Positions 48,537 to 57,366 of a stretch of 64,000 bases of DNA are shown piece after piece (the stretch's first letter is position 1; each line of letters starts with the position of its first letter). The stretch is from Streptomyces sp. RKAG290 (GTDB taxonomy: Bacteria; Actinomycetota; Actinomycetes; Streptomycetales; Streptomycetaceae), in the NCBI RefSeq assembly GCF_023701695.1, contig NZ_JAJOZC010000001.1:1426001-1490000 (forward strand). The letters are read 5' to 3'. The translations under genes and the position numbers were made by a program. A model generated the notes under the pieces. The model saw nothing but the letters and a program-made list of their open reading frames with translations, had not been told where the DNA came from and did no database searches.

Positions 48537-49847
48537 TCAGGAGATCTTGACCGGGTTCACGACGTCGGCCACCAGGACGAGCAGGGTGAAGCAGATGAAC
48601 ACCCCGGCGACCACATAGGCGACGGGCATCAGCTTGGCGACGTCGAAGGGGCCGGGGTCGGGGCGCTTGAAGAGGCGCGCCGCGTTCCGTCGGATCGCCT
48701 CCCACAGCGCTCCCGCGATGTGGCCGCCGTCCAGCGGCAGCAGCGGGAGCATGTTGAAGAGGAACAGCGAGAGGTTGAAGCCGGCCAGCAGGAACAGCAT
48801 CATCGCGATCTGGTTCTGCGCCGGAACGTCCAGCGTCATCACCTCACCGCCGATCCTGGCCGCACCCACCACGCCCACCGGGGAGTCGGCTGCGCGCTCG
48901 CCGTCCCCGAAGGCCGCGTCCCAGAGCGCCGGGATCTTGGACGGCAGGTCGATGATCGAGTCGACGCCGTTCTCGATCATGTCGCCCATGCGGACGACCG
49001 AGTCGCCGAAGGAGAGCGGGACGATCTTCGTCTGCGCCGCGAAACCGAGGTAGCCGGCGGAGACGAACTGTCCGGGGACCACCTCGCCGTCGGAGTCCTT
49101 CTTCGCCACCGCGTTCTTCTTGAGCACGGCGTGCAGGGTCTTCTCCTGGCCGTCGCGCTGGACCGTGATGGTGGCGGGGCCGATCGTGTCGCGGATGCGC
49201 TCGGAGAGCGTGGACCACTCGTCGATCTTCTGGCCGTTGAAGGCGACGATCTTGTCGCCCTCCCGGAGTCCGGCCGCCTGCGCGGGCGAGACCGCGTCGG
49301 ACTTCTTGCAGGTCTCACGCTTCTCGCTCTGCGCGATCACGCACTTCTGGACGCCGGCGACCTCGGTCGTCTGGGTCTGGAACCCGAAGGTCATGGCCAC
49401 GCCGAGGAAGATGGCGACGGCCAGGACCAGGTTCATGAACGGTCCGGCGAACATGACGATCATGCGCTTCCACGGCTTGCGCGTGTAGAAGAGACGCTTC
49501 TCGTCGCCCGGTTCCAGTTCCTCGAACGCGGCCGACCTGGCGTCCTCGATCATGCCGCGCCACGGCGATGTGGACCGGGCCTCCAGCCGCCCGTCGGGGC
49601 CGGGCGGGAACATCCCGATCATGCGGATGTAGCCGCCGGCCGGGATCGCCTTGATCCCGTACTCCGTGTCGCCCTTCTTCCGCGACCAGACCGTCGGCCC
49701 GAAGCCGACCATGTACTGGGGGACGCGGATTCCGAAGAGCTTCGCGGTCGACAGATGTCCCAGCTCGTGCCAGGCGATGGAGAACAGCAGGCCGATGGCG
49801 AAGACGGCGATGCCCAGAATGGTCAACAGGACCGTCGTCATACTCAT
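48537..49847 (-). CDS. rseP: Site-2 intramembrane metalloprotease (RseP family)
   Basis: A 436-residue polytopic membrane protease with the zinc motif HELGH in the first helix ([18 protein letters not shown]), a PDZ domain in the middle ([18 protein letters not shown]) and the third-ligand motif [12 protein letters not shown] in a C-terminal helix. It presumably cleaves a membrane anti-sigma factor or remnant signal peptides. The start overlaps the dxr stop (ATGA), so it is translationally coupled to isoprenoid synthesis. Confidence 0.96.
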   Translation of the reverse strand: MSMTTVLLTILGIAVFAIGLLFSIAWHELGHLSTAKLFGIRVPQYMVGFGPTVWSRKKGDTEYGIKAIPAGGYIRMIGMFPPGPDGRLEARSTSPWRGMIEDARSAAFEELEPGDEKRLFYTRKPWKRMIVMFAGPFMNLVLAVAIFLGVAMTFGFQTQTTEVAGVQKCVIAQSEKRETCKKSDAVSPAQAAGLREGDKIVAFNGQKIDEWSTLSERIRDTIGPATITVQRDGQEKTLHAVLKKNAVAKKDSDGEVVPGQFVSAGYLGFAAQTKIVPLSFGDSVVRMGDMIENGVDSIIDLPSKIPALWDAAFGDGERAADSPVGVVGAARIGGEVMTLDVPAQNQIAMMLFLLAGFNLSLFLFNMLPLLPLDGGHIAGALWEAIRRNAARLFKRPDPGPFDVAKLMPVAYVVAGVFICFTLLVLVADVVNPVKIS

Positions 49848-51097
49848 GCGCGTGCCTCCGCTGTGGCCTTGGCCGAGAGTTCCTGAGCCCGGGTCCGTGC
49901 CCAGGCCTCCGCTTCAAGGACGTCCGTGACCGTGAGCGAAGTTCCCGTCGGAGGCGTTCCGTGTTCGGCCACCACCGCCGTGACGGTGTCCATGATGCCG
50001 TTGAAAGCCAGCCGGCCGGCAAGGAACGCGTCCACGCACTCCTCGTTCGCGGCGTTGAACACCGCCGGTGCGGTGCCGCCCAGGGTGCCCACGTGCCGGG
50101 CGAGCCCGACGGACGGGAAGGCCTCGGTGTCGAGCGGGAAGAACTCCCAGGACGAGGCCTTCGACCAGTCGAAGGCGGGTGCCGCGTCAGGGACGCGCTG
50201 CGGCCAGCCGAGGCCGATGGCGATGGGTCCGCCCATGTCGGGCGGGGTGGCCTGGGCGAGGGTCGACCCGTCGGTGAACTCCACCATGGAGTGGACGTAG
50301 GACTGGGGGTGGACCACGACCTCGATCCGGTCGAAGGGGATGTCGTAGAGGAGATGCGCCTCGATGACCTCAAGGCCCTTGTTGACCAGGGTCGCCGAGT
50401 TGACCGTGATGACCGGGCCCATGGCCCAGGTCGGGTGCGCGAGCGCCTGTTCCCTGGTGACGTCCGCGAGCTCGCTCCTGGTGCGTCCCCGGAACGGGCC
50501 GCCGGACGCGGTGACGACGAGCTTGCGCACATCGGCGCGCTTGCCGGCCGCCAGCGCCTGGAAGAGAGCGGCGTGCTCGGAGTCGACCGGGATGATCTGG
50601 CCGGGCGCGGCCAGCGCCTTGACCAGCGGACCGCCGACGATCAGCGACTCCTTGTTGGCGAGCGCCAGCGTGCGGCCCGCCCGGAGCGCGGCGAGGGTGG
50701 GGGCGAGCCCGATCGAGCCGGTGATCCCGTTCAGCACGGTGTGGCAGTCGCTGCCGGCCAGCTGTGTGGCGGCGTCGGGCCCGGCCAGGATCTCGGGGAG
50801 GCGCTCCCCCGCTCCGTACTCCTGCCGCAGCGCCTCGCGCAGGGCGGGCACCGCCTCGGGAGCGGCGACCGCGACGGTGTGCACCCGCAGTTGGCGGGCC
50901 TGCTCGGCGAGGAGGGCGGTCCGGCTGCCCGCCGCGGAGAGCGCGGTGACGCGGAAGCGGTCGGGGTTGCGCAGCACCAGGTCGATGGCCTGGGTGCCGA
51001 TGGACCCGGTGGAGCCGAGGATGACGAGATCCCGGCGGCCTTCCACGGCGTCGAAGACGAGGTGCGGGTCGGCGAGGGGGGCAGGGCTGTCGCTCAT
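49844..51097 (-). CDS. dxr: 1-deoxy-D-xylulose-5-phosphate reductoisomerase
   Basis: Dxr commits carbon to the MEP isoprenoid pathway. The protein has 417 residues: NADPH motif [14 protein letters not shown], then [13 protein letters not shown], the metal/substrate motif [20 protein letters not shown] and [18 protein letters not shown]. The start is uncertain: ATG 51097 ([12 protein letters not shown]) or ATG 51106 three codons upstream; a GGGGGG run lies between them. The C-terminal tail extends to the overlap with rseP. Confidence 0.97.
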   Translation of the reverse strand: MSDSPAPLADPHLVFDAVEGRRDLVILGSTGSIGTQAIDLVLRNPDRFRVTALSAAGSRTALLAEQARQLRVHTVAVAAPEAVPALREALRQEYGAGERLPEILAGPDAATQLAGSDCHTVLNGITGSIGLAPTLAALRAGRTLALANKESLIVGGPLVKALAAPGQIIPVDSEHAALFQALAAGKRADVRKLVVTASGGPFRGRTRSELADVTREQALAHPTWAMGPVITVNSATLVNKGLEVIEAHLLYDIPFDRIEVVVHPQSYVHSMVEFTDGSTLAQATPPDMGGPIAIGLGWPQRVPDAAPAFDWSKASSWEFFPLDTEAFPSVGLARHVGTLGGTAPAVFNAANEECVDAFLAGRLAFNGIMDTVTAVVAEHGTPPTGTSLTVTDVLEAEAWARTRAQELSAKATAEARA

Positions 51098-51201
51098 GCC
51101 CCCCATTGTTGCCGCATCCGCCGTGTCCGTGGACAGTGCGCCCCTCGCGCCGGGTCGTGACCGCTCGCGCGCCGCGCCCTCGGCGTGCACCCGAGAGCCT
51201 C

Positions 51202-51981
51202 TCAGCCCTTGGCCGCGCGGAACTTCGCCCACTGGGCGGCCATGACCTCCGGCGGCACCTGGCCGATGTCCTTGGCGGAGCTGATCTCCGCGCGGAAGGC
51301 GAGTGTGGTGGAGCCGGAGCGGACGACGGTGAGGTACTCGTACAGCTTCTCCTTCCCCTTCACGTCGAGGATGGTGAAGCGGTACGCCTTCGACTCGTCG
51401 GCCTGGGCCGCGAAGGCGGGCGCCTTGGCGGGCTCGACCTTCAGGTACTTCGCACGTGCGACGGCCCGCTGCTCGGTGAAGCCTCCGGCGCAGTCCTTGC
51501 CGGCCTTGGCGAGTGCCTTCATGACGGTGACCGCTCCGCCGTTCCCGTAACTGCGCAGTGTGACGTCCACGCCGACCCCGAGCATCTCGGCCGGGATGTC
51601 CACCTTGCGCTGCACCTGGGCGGTGGGGTCGGGGTCGCTGACCTCGGCGGCGAGGCTGACGAGCGGCTGGCAAGCGGCCGGGTCCGCGGAGTAGGCGTCG
51701 CCGAGGGGGGCGCCCAGCGCGTACTCGGACGCCGTGTACGTGCCGACGGACTCGCCGTCGGTGAAGGAGGCGGCCTTCAGCTTCGCCTCGTCGAGCGAGC
51801 GGGGACCGGAGGGCTCGGCCGAGGCCTTGCCGTCCTTGTCCGCACCGGCCGAGCCGCCGGAGCCGTCCTCGTCACCGCCACAGGCCGATACGCCCAGAGC
51901 CATCGCGGCCGCGATCCCGACGACCGTCATCCGGCGCCACCGGCTCCGCAGGTTCCTCGCCCCGTACATGCCTGTCCCCAT
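51202..51981 (-). CDS. Putative lipoprotein
   Basis: A 259-residue protein with a basic N-terminus (RNLRSRWRRM), a hydrophobic core and lipobox LGVSAC at about residues 29-34, then an Asp/Gly/Ser-rich linker. The mature domain has no recognised family; it is a mixed alpha/beta extracellular domain with two cysteines that may pair. ATG 51981 was chosen because AGGGAA lies 8 nt upstream; ATG 51969 is an alternative. It is 104 nt downstream of dxr in the opposite reading direction sense of transcription order (it lies upstream of dxr on the minus strand) and may be monocistronic. Confidence 0.8.
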   Translation of the reverse strand: MGTGMYGARNLRSRWRRMTVVGIAAAMALGVSACGGDEDGSGGSAGADKDGKASAEPSGPRSLDEAKLKAASFTDGESVGTYTASEYALGAPLGDAYSADPAACQPLVSLAAEVSDPDPTAQVQRKVDIPAEMLGVGVDVTLRSYGNGGAVTVMKALAKAGKDCAGGFTEQRAVARAKYLKVEPAKAPAFAAQADESKAYRFTILDVKGKEKLYEYLTVVRSGSTTLAFRAEISSAKDIGQVPPEVMAAQWAKFRAAKG

Positions 51982-52079
51982 TCCCGATTCCCTGCTTTTG
52001 GTGTTGCCGCGTCGCGCTTTCGGCCGACGCTCGATTGTGCTGCATGCCCTCGGTATGGGACACCGGCGGGCCGGTCGGT

Positions 52080-52574
52080 TCAGAAATGCGTGACCACGCC
52101 GAACTCCCTGCGCAGCTGGGCCATGTCGTGCAGGTCGGCCGGGCCGGGGTCGTACCCCTGGTGGAACTCGACCTGCCGGCGCGCCGAGATGCAGCGCACC
52201 GGCGTTCCGCCGACGGTGCCGGTGACGAAGCACTCCGCCGGGTACCGGAACGGCTTCCCGGGGTCGGGTGACGCCTGGGCCGCCGATCCGTCGGCGGCGA
52301 ACCGCAAGGGGTGCAGGTCGATTTCGAGCCCGGACGGGTGGCTGAGGACGAACCGTACGGGGCGCCGGTCGAGCGTCTGCGCGTAGCCGGCCGCCGTCAG
52401 CGCCGCGACGAGGGCGGCTTCCTGTTCGCAGCGGTGCAGCAGGTCGAGGTCCTGGTGGCTGCGGGTCTCCCGGCCGAGCAGGGCGTCGATGCCCCAGCCA
52501 CCGGCGATCACCACCTCCGCACCGGCCTCGTGCGCCACTGAGAGAACGGCCAGCACGTCGGAGGCGGACATCAT
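52080..52574 (-). CDS. Nucleotidyltransferase of the ANT(2'')/lincosamide type
   Basis: A 164-residue single-domain protein with the signature GGWGIDALLGRETRSHQDLDLLH, where the two Asp of DLD would bind metal-nucleotide, and a third acidic site in GLEIDLHPLRF. This is the pattern of ANT(2'')-Ia and Lnu-like enzymes that adenylylate antibiotics, but chromosomal homologues often have unknown substrates. The tandem ATG start at 52574 is followed by a continuous fold. It stands alone between a lipoprotein gene and aroA. Antibiotic resistance should not be assumed. Confidence 0.82.
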   Translation of the reverse strand: MMSASDVLAVLSVAHEAGAEVVIAGGWGIDALLGRETRSHQDLDLLHRCEQEAALVAALTAAGYAQTLDRRPVRFVLSHPSGLEIDLHPLRFAADGSAAQASPDPGKPFRYPAECFVTGTVGGTPVRCISARRQVEFHQGYDPGPADLHDMAQLRREFGVVTHF

Positions 52575-52655
52575 GCCGCGGAGCCTAAGGGCTGCCGTCG
52601 TGCGCCCGCCACGGATTACAGGACAGCCCTCAGCCTTTCCGCGCCCACGGAACCC

Positions 52656-53903
52656 CTATCCGTTCATGAGCGCGGCGAACCCGGCGAAGGCCTCGTGGAA
52701 CGCGGGGAACGTCTTGCGTACGCAGCCGGGGTCGTCGTACGTGATGCCGGGCGTGCGCAGAGCGGTGACGGCGAACGACATGACGATGCGGTGGTCGCCG
52801 TGGGTGGCGATCTCCGCGGGCCGCGGGGCGCCCGGCCGGATCTCGATCCAGTCCGGACCGGTATCGACCGTGATGCCCATCCGCCGCAGGTTCTGGGCGC
52901 ACGCCTCCAGCCGGTCGCACTCCTTCACGCGGGTGTTGCCGACGTCCTCGATGCGGACCGGCCCCGAGGCGAACGGGGCCAGTGCCGCCAGGGTCGGCAT
53001 GGTGTCGGAGATGTCGCGCATGTTGACGGTGAGGCCGTGGAGCTCGCCGGTGGAGCGGACGGTGGTGGCCCCGTCCGTCGCATGGACCTCGGCGCCCATG
53101 CGGCGCAGTACGTCGACGAACCCGAGGTCGCCCTGGAGGGCGCCCTTGCCGAGTCCGGGGACGGTGACTTCCCGGCCGGTGAGCGCCGCGGCGGCGAAGA
53201 AGTAGCTGGCGGTGGAGGCGTCCGGCTCGATGGCGTACGTGGTGGCCAGGTAGCCGCCGGGCGGCACCGTGAAGACGTTGTCGCCGGGCCCGCCGCGGGT
53301 GACCTCCACGCCGAAGCTGCGCATCATCGCGAGGGTGATCTCGATGTAGGGCGCCGACACCAGATCGGTGACGGTGATCCGGAGTCCCTGCGCCGTCAGC
53401 GGTCCGAGCATCAGCAGCGCGGTGAGGTACTGGCTGGACTCCCCCGCGTCCAGCGTCAGTTCGCCGCCCTCGATGCCCGCCGCGCTGATCCGCAGCGGGT
53501 GGTGGCCCTCGGCCTCCTCGTGGCGGAGGTCGACTCCGAGCGTGCGCAGGGCCTCGGTGAGCGGGGCGAGGGGGCGCCGGCGCATCTGCGCGGAGGCGTC
53601 GAAGCGGTAGGTGCCCCGGGCGCCGGCCGCGGCGAGCGTCGGCAGGAAACGGGCGGTGGTCGCTCCGTCGCGGCAGTAGATGTCGGCGTCGGTGGCGGCG
53701 GGCCCGGCGGGGCGCCCGGTGATGTGCCAGCGGTCCGCCTCCCGCAGCACCTCGTAGCCGAGTCCGGTGAGTCCTGCGGCGAAGCCTTCGGTGTCGTCCG
53801 AGCTCAGGGGACGGACGAGTGTGCTGCTGCCGTTCGCGGCGGCGGCCAGGAAGAGGGCGCGCGCGGTGACGGACTTGGAACCGGGGACATGGATGACGGT
53901 CAC
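52656..53903 (-). CDS. aroA: 3-phosphoshikimate 1-carboxyvinyltransferase (EPSP synthase) family protein
   Basis: A 415-residue protein with the duplicated EPSP/MurA fold. It has PGSKSVTARALFLAA at the N-terminus, GESSQYLTALLM, the Asp-containing EPDASTASYFFAAAA, NTRVKECDRLEA and THGDHRIVMSFAV. Most active-site positions are kept, but the loop usually reading GNAGTxxR is RDGATTARF, suggesting a divergent paralogue or altered substrate. GTG 53903 is the first start that places VIHVPGSKS at the N-terminus. No shikimate-pathway gene is nearby, and a terminator separates it from the acyl-CoA dehydrogenase gene. Confidence 0.85.
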   Translation of the reverse strand: MTVIHVPGSKSVTARALFLAAAANGSSTLVRPLSSDDTEGFAAGLTGLGYEVLREADRWHITGRPAGPAATDADIYCRDGATTARFLPTLAAAGARGTYRFDASAQMRRRPLAPLTEALRTLGVDLRHEEAEGHHPLRISAAGIEGGELTLDAGESSQYLTALLMLGPLTAQGLRITVTDLVSAPYIEITLAMMRSFGVEVTRGGPGDNVFTVPPGGYLATTYAIEPDASTASYFFAAAALTGREVTVPGLGKGALQGDLGFVDVLRRMGAEVHATDGATTVRSTGELHGLTVNMRDISDTMPTLAALAPFASGPVRIEDVGNTRVKECDRLEACAQNLRRMGITVDTGPDWIEIRPGAPRPAEIATHGDHRIVMSFAVTALRTPGITYDDPGCVRKTFPAFHEAFAGFAALMNG

Positions 53904-53936
53904 GGGCCCCCATCCTGCCGCGCCGCCCATGCGTGC

Positions 53937-53969
53937 GCGGGGCACGTCCAGCGAGTGGACGTGCCCCGC
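53937..53969 (-). terminator. Hairpin terminator of the acyl-CoA dehydrogenase gene
   Basis: A perfect 14-bp stem (GCGGGGCACGTCCA, 53937-53950, with 53956-53969) with a 5-nt loop lies 19 nt after the acyl-CoA dehydrogenase stop and before the aroA start. Confidence 0.88.
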
Positions 53970-53988
53970 GGGGTGCGGTGTCAGGCGC

Positions 53989-55949
53989 TCAGCGGATCGG
54001 CCGGTGGACGTTCTCCCGGGTGGAGGGGCCGGGGGTGGCGTCGGCGATCCACGGGCCCTCGCCGCTCGGGTCGACGATGCCCTCCTCCAGCCAGGTGTAC
54101 GTACCCGCCAGGACACCGTCGACGACGCGCCGGTCGAGGTCGTCGGTGTTGGACCACAGCCGGGTGAAGAGCTCCTCGACCCGGACGCGGGACTGGTGGC
54201 AGAAGGCGTCGGCGAGCTGATAGGCCTCGCGGCCGTGCTCGCCGCCGCCGCGCAGGAGTTCGGCCCGGACGCAGGCGGCGCTCATGGCGAACAGTTCCGC
54301 GCCGATGTCGACGATCCGGCCGAGGAAGCCCTGCTTGGTCTCCATCCGGCCCTGCCAGCGCGACATGGCGTAGAAGGTGGAGCGCGCCAGCTTGCGGGAG
54401 GAGCGCTCGACGTAGCGCAGGTGGGCGGACAGGTCGGGATGGCCCGCGGGGTGGAACTCCCCGTAGGTACGCGGGAGCTGTCCGGGTCCGGCGACGAGCT
54501 TGGGCAGCCAGCGGGCGTAGAAGCCGGCCGCGTTCGCGCCCGCCTTCGCCTTGGCGGAGAGCGGCTTGTCGGGGTCGATGATGTCCCCGGCGACCTTCAG
54601 GTGGGCGTCCACCGCCTCGCGGGCGATCAGCAGATGCATGATCTCCGTCGAGCCCTCGAAGATCCGGTTGATGCGCATGTCCCGGAGCATCTGCTCGGCG
54701 GGGACGGCCCGTTCGCCGCGGGCGGCGAGGGAGTCCGCGGTCTCGAAGCCGCGGCCGCCACGGATCTGGACGAGCTCGTCGGCCATCAGGCAGCCCATCT
54801 CGGAGCCGTACAGCTTGGCGAGCGCGGCTTCGATCCGGATGTCGTTGCGGTCCTCGTCTGCCATCTGCGAGGAGAGGTCGACGACCGCTTCGAGGGCGAA
54901 GGTGGTCGCGGCGATGAAGGAGATCTTCGCGCCGACGGCCTCGTGCCGGGCGACCGGCCTGCCCCACTGCTCGCGGACCGCCGACCATTCGCGGGCGATC
55001 TTCAGACACCATTTCCCGGAGCCGACGCACATGGCGGGCAGCGAGAGCCGGCCGGTGTTCAGGGTGGTGAGCGCGATCTTGAGCCCTGCGCCCTCCGGCC
55101 CGATGCGGTTCGCCGCGGGGACCCGCACCTGGTGGAAGCGGGTGACGCCGTTCTCCAGGCCGCGCAGGCCCATGAAGGCGTTCCGGTTCTCCACCGTGAT
55201 GCCCGGGGCGTCGGCCTCGACCACGAAGGCCGTGATGCCGCCCTTGTGCCCCTCCGACTCCGGGACGCGCGCCATGACGACGAGCAGGTCGGCGACCACT
55301 CCGTTGGTCGTCCACAGCTTCACCCCGTCGAGGACGTACTCGTCGCCGTCCGGGACGGCCGAGGTGGCGAGCCGGGCCGGGTCGGACCCGACGTCCGGTT
55401 CGGTGAGGAGGAACGCCGAGATGTCGGTACGGGCCAGCCGGGGCAGGAAGGCGTCCTTCTGCTCCTGGCTGCCGAAGATCTTCAGCGGCTGGGGCACACC
55501 GATGGACTGGTGGCGGAGAGGAGGGCGCCGATCGCCGGGCTGGCCGAGCCGACCAGGGCCAGCGCCCTGTTGTAGTACACCTGGGTCAGGCCGAGGCCGC
55601 CGTACTTCACGTCGATCTTCATGCCCAGCGCGCCGAGCTCCTTGAGACCGTTGACCACCTCGTCGGGGATCCTGGCCTCCCGCTCGATCTGGGCGCCGTC
55701 GATCCGGGTCTGGCAGAACTCGCGCAGCCGGGAGAGGAACTCCTCGCCGCGCCGGACGTCCTCGCCGGCGGGCAGCGGATGCGGGTGGATCAGGTCCAGG
55801 CGGAAGCGGCCGAGGAAGAGTTCCTTGGCGAAACTGGGCTTGCGCCAGTCCCGCTCCCGCGCGTCCTCGGCCACTTGGCGCGCTTCGCGCTCGGAGACCT
55901 TGGGCGTGTGCTGTGGTGCGGACGGTCGTTGTGCGGATGGTGCGGACAT
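53989..55949 (-). CDS. Acyl-CoA dehydrogenase family protein (frameshifted in this sequence)
   Basis: FAD-dependent alpha,beta-dehydrogenation of acyl-CoA. Translation starts at ATG 55949 (MSAPSAQRP) with a GAGGTGAG site. The N-terminal helical domain is followed by YGGLGLTQVYYNRALALV; the frame breaks at GALLSA near 55511-55513, where one G on the plus strand is missing. The other frame continues VPQPLKIFGSQEQKDAF, AFLLTEPDVGSDPARL (FAD site) and the C-terminal helical region, with IRGGRGFETADSL, to 53989. Repair gives about 653 residues, matching the long ACAD subgroup of actinobacteria. The substrate is unknown. Confidence 0.88.
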
Positions 55950-56147
55950 GAGGAGCTCACCTCGCCGCGGCGTCGGGTGGTGGGTGGATGGGCCGGCAGG
56001 TCCGCAGGCGGTCCGGGGGCGGTCCGCCGTTACGTACCTATCGGTTCTACTCGTCCGTATGTACCCGATTCCTGCCGCCCCCACCAGCCTTCGGGCGCCG
56101 ATCGGGTCGGCCACCACTCCAGTGCCCGCCCCCGCGTGCGGCATGCG

Positions 56148-56169
56148 GAAACGGCCGGAGCCCCCGCAC
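56148..56169 (+). repeat. 22-bp direct repeat copy 1
   Basis: Identical to 58834-58855, 2686 bp away. The two copies bracket the IS element, the SDR gene and the tetR gene. The second copy is the left arm of a functional-looking hairpin; this copy has only a degenerate right arm. Confidence 0.75.
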
Positions 56170-56274
56170 GTCGGGTCCCTGTCCGAGCCCCTGAGCTGCG
56201 GCATTCACCCGGCCCGTGGATACCCGGGCCCCAGCGGCCGCCCCTCGTCGTCACCCGAAGGCCGGCCAACACGC

Positions 56275-56280
56275 CCTAGG
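56275..56280. repeat. Left target-site duplication CCTAGG
   Basis: This is one of two identical 6-bp copies flanking the IS (the other is 57361-57366). It contains the TAG stop codon of the transposase on the minus strand. Confidence 0.9.
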
Positions 56281-57259
56281 TGTATTGACCCGGAGCGTTG
56301 TTCACTCGGCTGATCGGGGGCTGGCCTCCGAGTGCGGTGTGGCAGCGGTGGTGGTTGTAGGTGTGGAGGAAGTCTGCCAGGGCTTGGGTTCGTTCGGTGT
56401 TGGTGGTGTACGGCCGTAGGTAGGCCCACTCGTCCAGCAGGGTGCGGTTGAAGCGCTCGACTTTGCCGTTGGTCTGCGGTCGGTAGGGCCTGATCTTCTT
56501 GTGGGTGATGCCAGCCGCGGCCAGGGTCTGGGTGAAGAGCCTGGATTTGTAGCAGGAGCCGTTGTCGGTCAGGACGCGTTCGACGGTGATGCCGTGGGCG
56601 GTGAAGAACGCTTGGGCCCGTTGCCAGAATCCGGCTGCGGTTTCCTGCCTTTCGTTGGTGAGGACTTCGCTGTAGGCGAGGCGGGAGTGGTCGTCGACGG
56701 CGGAGTGGATGTAGCTGTAGCCGATCACTGGTTTGCAGCTCTTGCGCTGGTCGGTGGTGGCCTGGCGGTTGTGGTCGCCGGCTGTGCGGCCGACGGTGCG
56801 CCAGCCGCCGCCGTCGGGAATGTTGCCGAGTTTCTTGATGTCGACGTGGACCAGCTCGCCGGGGCGGTCGCGCTCGTAGCGGCGGATCGGCTCTCCGGTC
56901 GGCCGGTCCAGCCAGGCCAGCCGGTTCAGGCCGTGGCGAGTAAGGATCCGGTGGACTGTGGAGGCGGGCAGCCCCAGAATCGGGCCGATGCGGGCCGGGC
57001 CGAGTTTGCGGGCCTGCCGCAGATCACAGACGGCGGCTTCCGTGTCGGAGGCCGTGCGGTGCGGCGTCGAGTGCGGACGGCTGGAGCGGTCGTGCAGGCC
57101 GGCCTCGCCCTCGACCCGCCACCTGCGGACCCATTTATGGGCGGTGGGCCGCGATATGCCCATCTCCGCGGCGATGTGGGCGACCGGACGGCCCGCAAGG
57201 ACTCGTTCGACCAGGATCCGCCTGCCGTGAACGGTCAGCCGGGCATTACGGTGGGACAC
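56276..57259 (-). CDS. IS481 family transposase
   Basis: A 327-residue DDE transposase. The N-terminal helix-turn-helix is VERVLAGRPVAHIAAEMGIS, with a second winged HTH (KLGPARIGPILGLPASTVHR). The RNase H-like core has D in LVHVDIKKLG, D in VERVLTDNGSCY and E in QTNGKVERFNRTL; exactly 35 residues separate the last two, the classical DDE(35)E spacing. GTG 57259 has GGAGGT 4 nt upstream. The stop codon TAG lies outside the element, inside the left target duplication. The gene is intact. Confidence 0.95.
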   Translation of the reverse strand: MSHRNARLTVHGRRILVERVLAGRPVAHIAAEMGISRPTAHKWVRRWRVEGEAGLHDRSSRPHSTPHRTASDTEAAVCDLRQARKLGPARIGPILGLPASTVHRILTRHGLNRLAWLDRPTGEPIRRYERDRPGELVHVDIKKLGNIPDGGGWRTVGRTAGDHNRQATTDQRKSCKPVIGYSYIHSAVDDHSRLAYSEVLTNERQETAAGFWQRAQAFFTAHGITVERVLTDNGSCYKSRLFTQTLAAAGITHKKIRPYRPQTNGKVERFNRTLLDEWAYLRPYTTNTERTQALADFLHTYNHHRCHTALGGQPPISRVNNAPGQYT

Positions 57260-57360
57260 GAAGACCTCCGTGTGGTGCAGTCCTAGACAGCTCCACCACA
57301 TCGGAGGTCTTCGTCATGTTCAAGACCTGCCGAGTGTCAACAACGCTCGTGATCAATACA
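56281..57360 (-). mobile_element. Complete IS481-family insertion sequence
   Basis: A 1080-bp element bounded by CCTAGG target duplications (56275-56280 and 57361-57366), which fits the NCTAGN target preference and 6-bp duplication known for IS481. The imperfect terminal inverted repeats begin TGTATTGA and share AGCGTTGTT and CACTCGGC within about 30 bp, with a 2-bp insertion on the right. One transposase gene fills it. Perfect duplications and an intact gene suggest a recent, possibly active insertion. Confidence 0.93.
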
Positions 57361-57366
57361 CCTAGG
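57361..57366. repeat. Right target-site duplication CCTAGG
   Basis: Second copy of the duplicated target. It contains the TAG stop codon of the short-chain dehydrogenase on the minus strand, so that gene's end survived the insertion. Confidence 0.9.

Larger units (their letters stand above)
55950..56280. other. 331-bp gene-free region between the acyl-CoA dehydrogenase gene and the IS element
   Basis: No gene is credible here. On the minus strand two direct copies of GGTAC(A/G)TA lie about 27 nt apart around 56030-56066, near the expected acyl-CoA dehydrogenase promoter. A 22-bp sequence at 56148-56169 is identical to 58834-58855 in the terminator after the aldehyde dehydrogenase gene, but the matching right arm is degenerate here. 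The region ends in CCTAGG, the IS target duplication. Confidence 0.5.
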
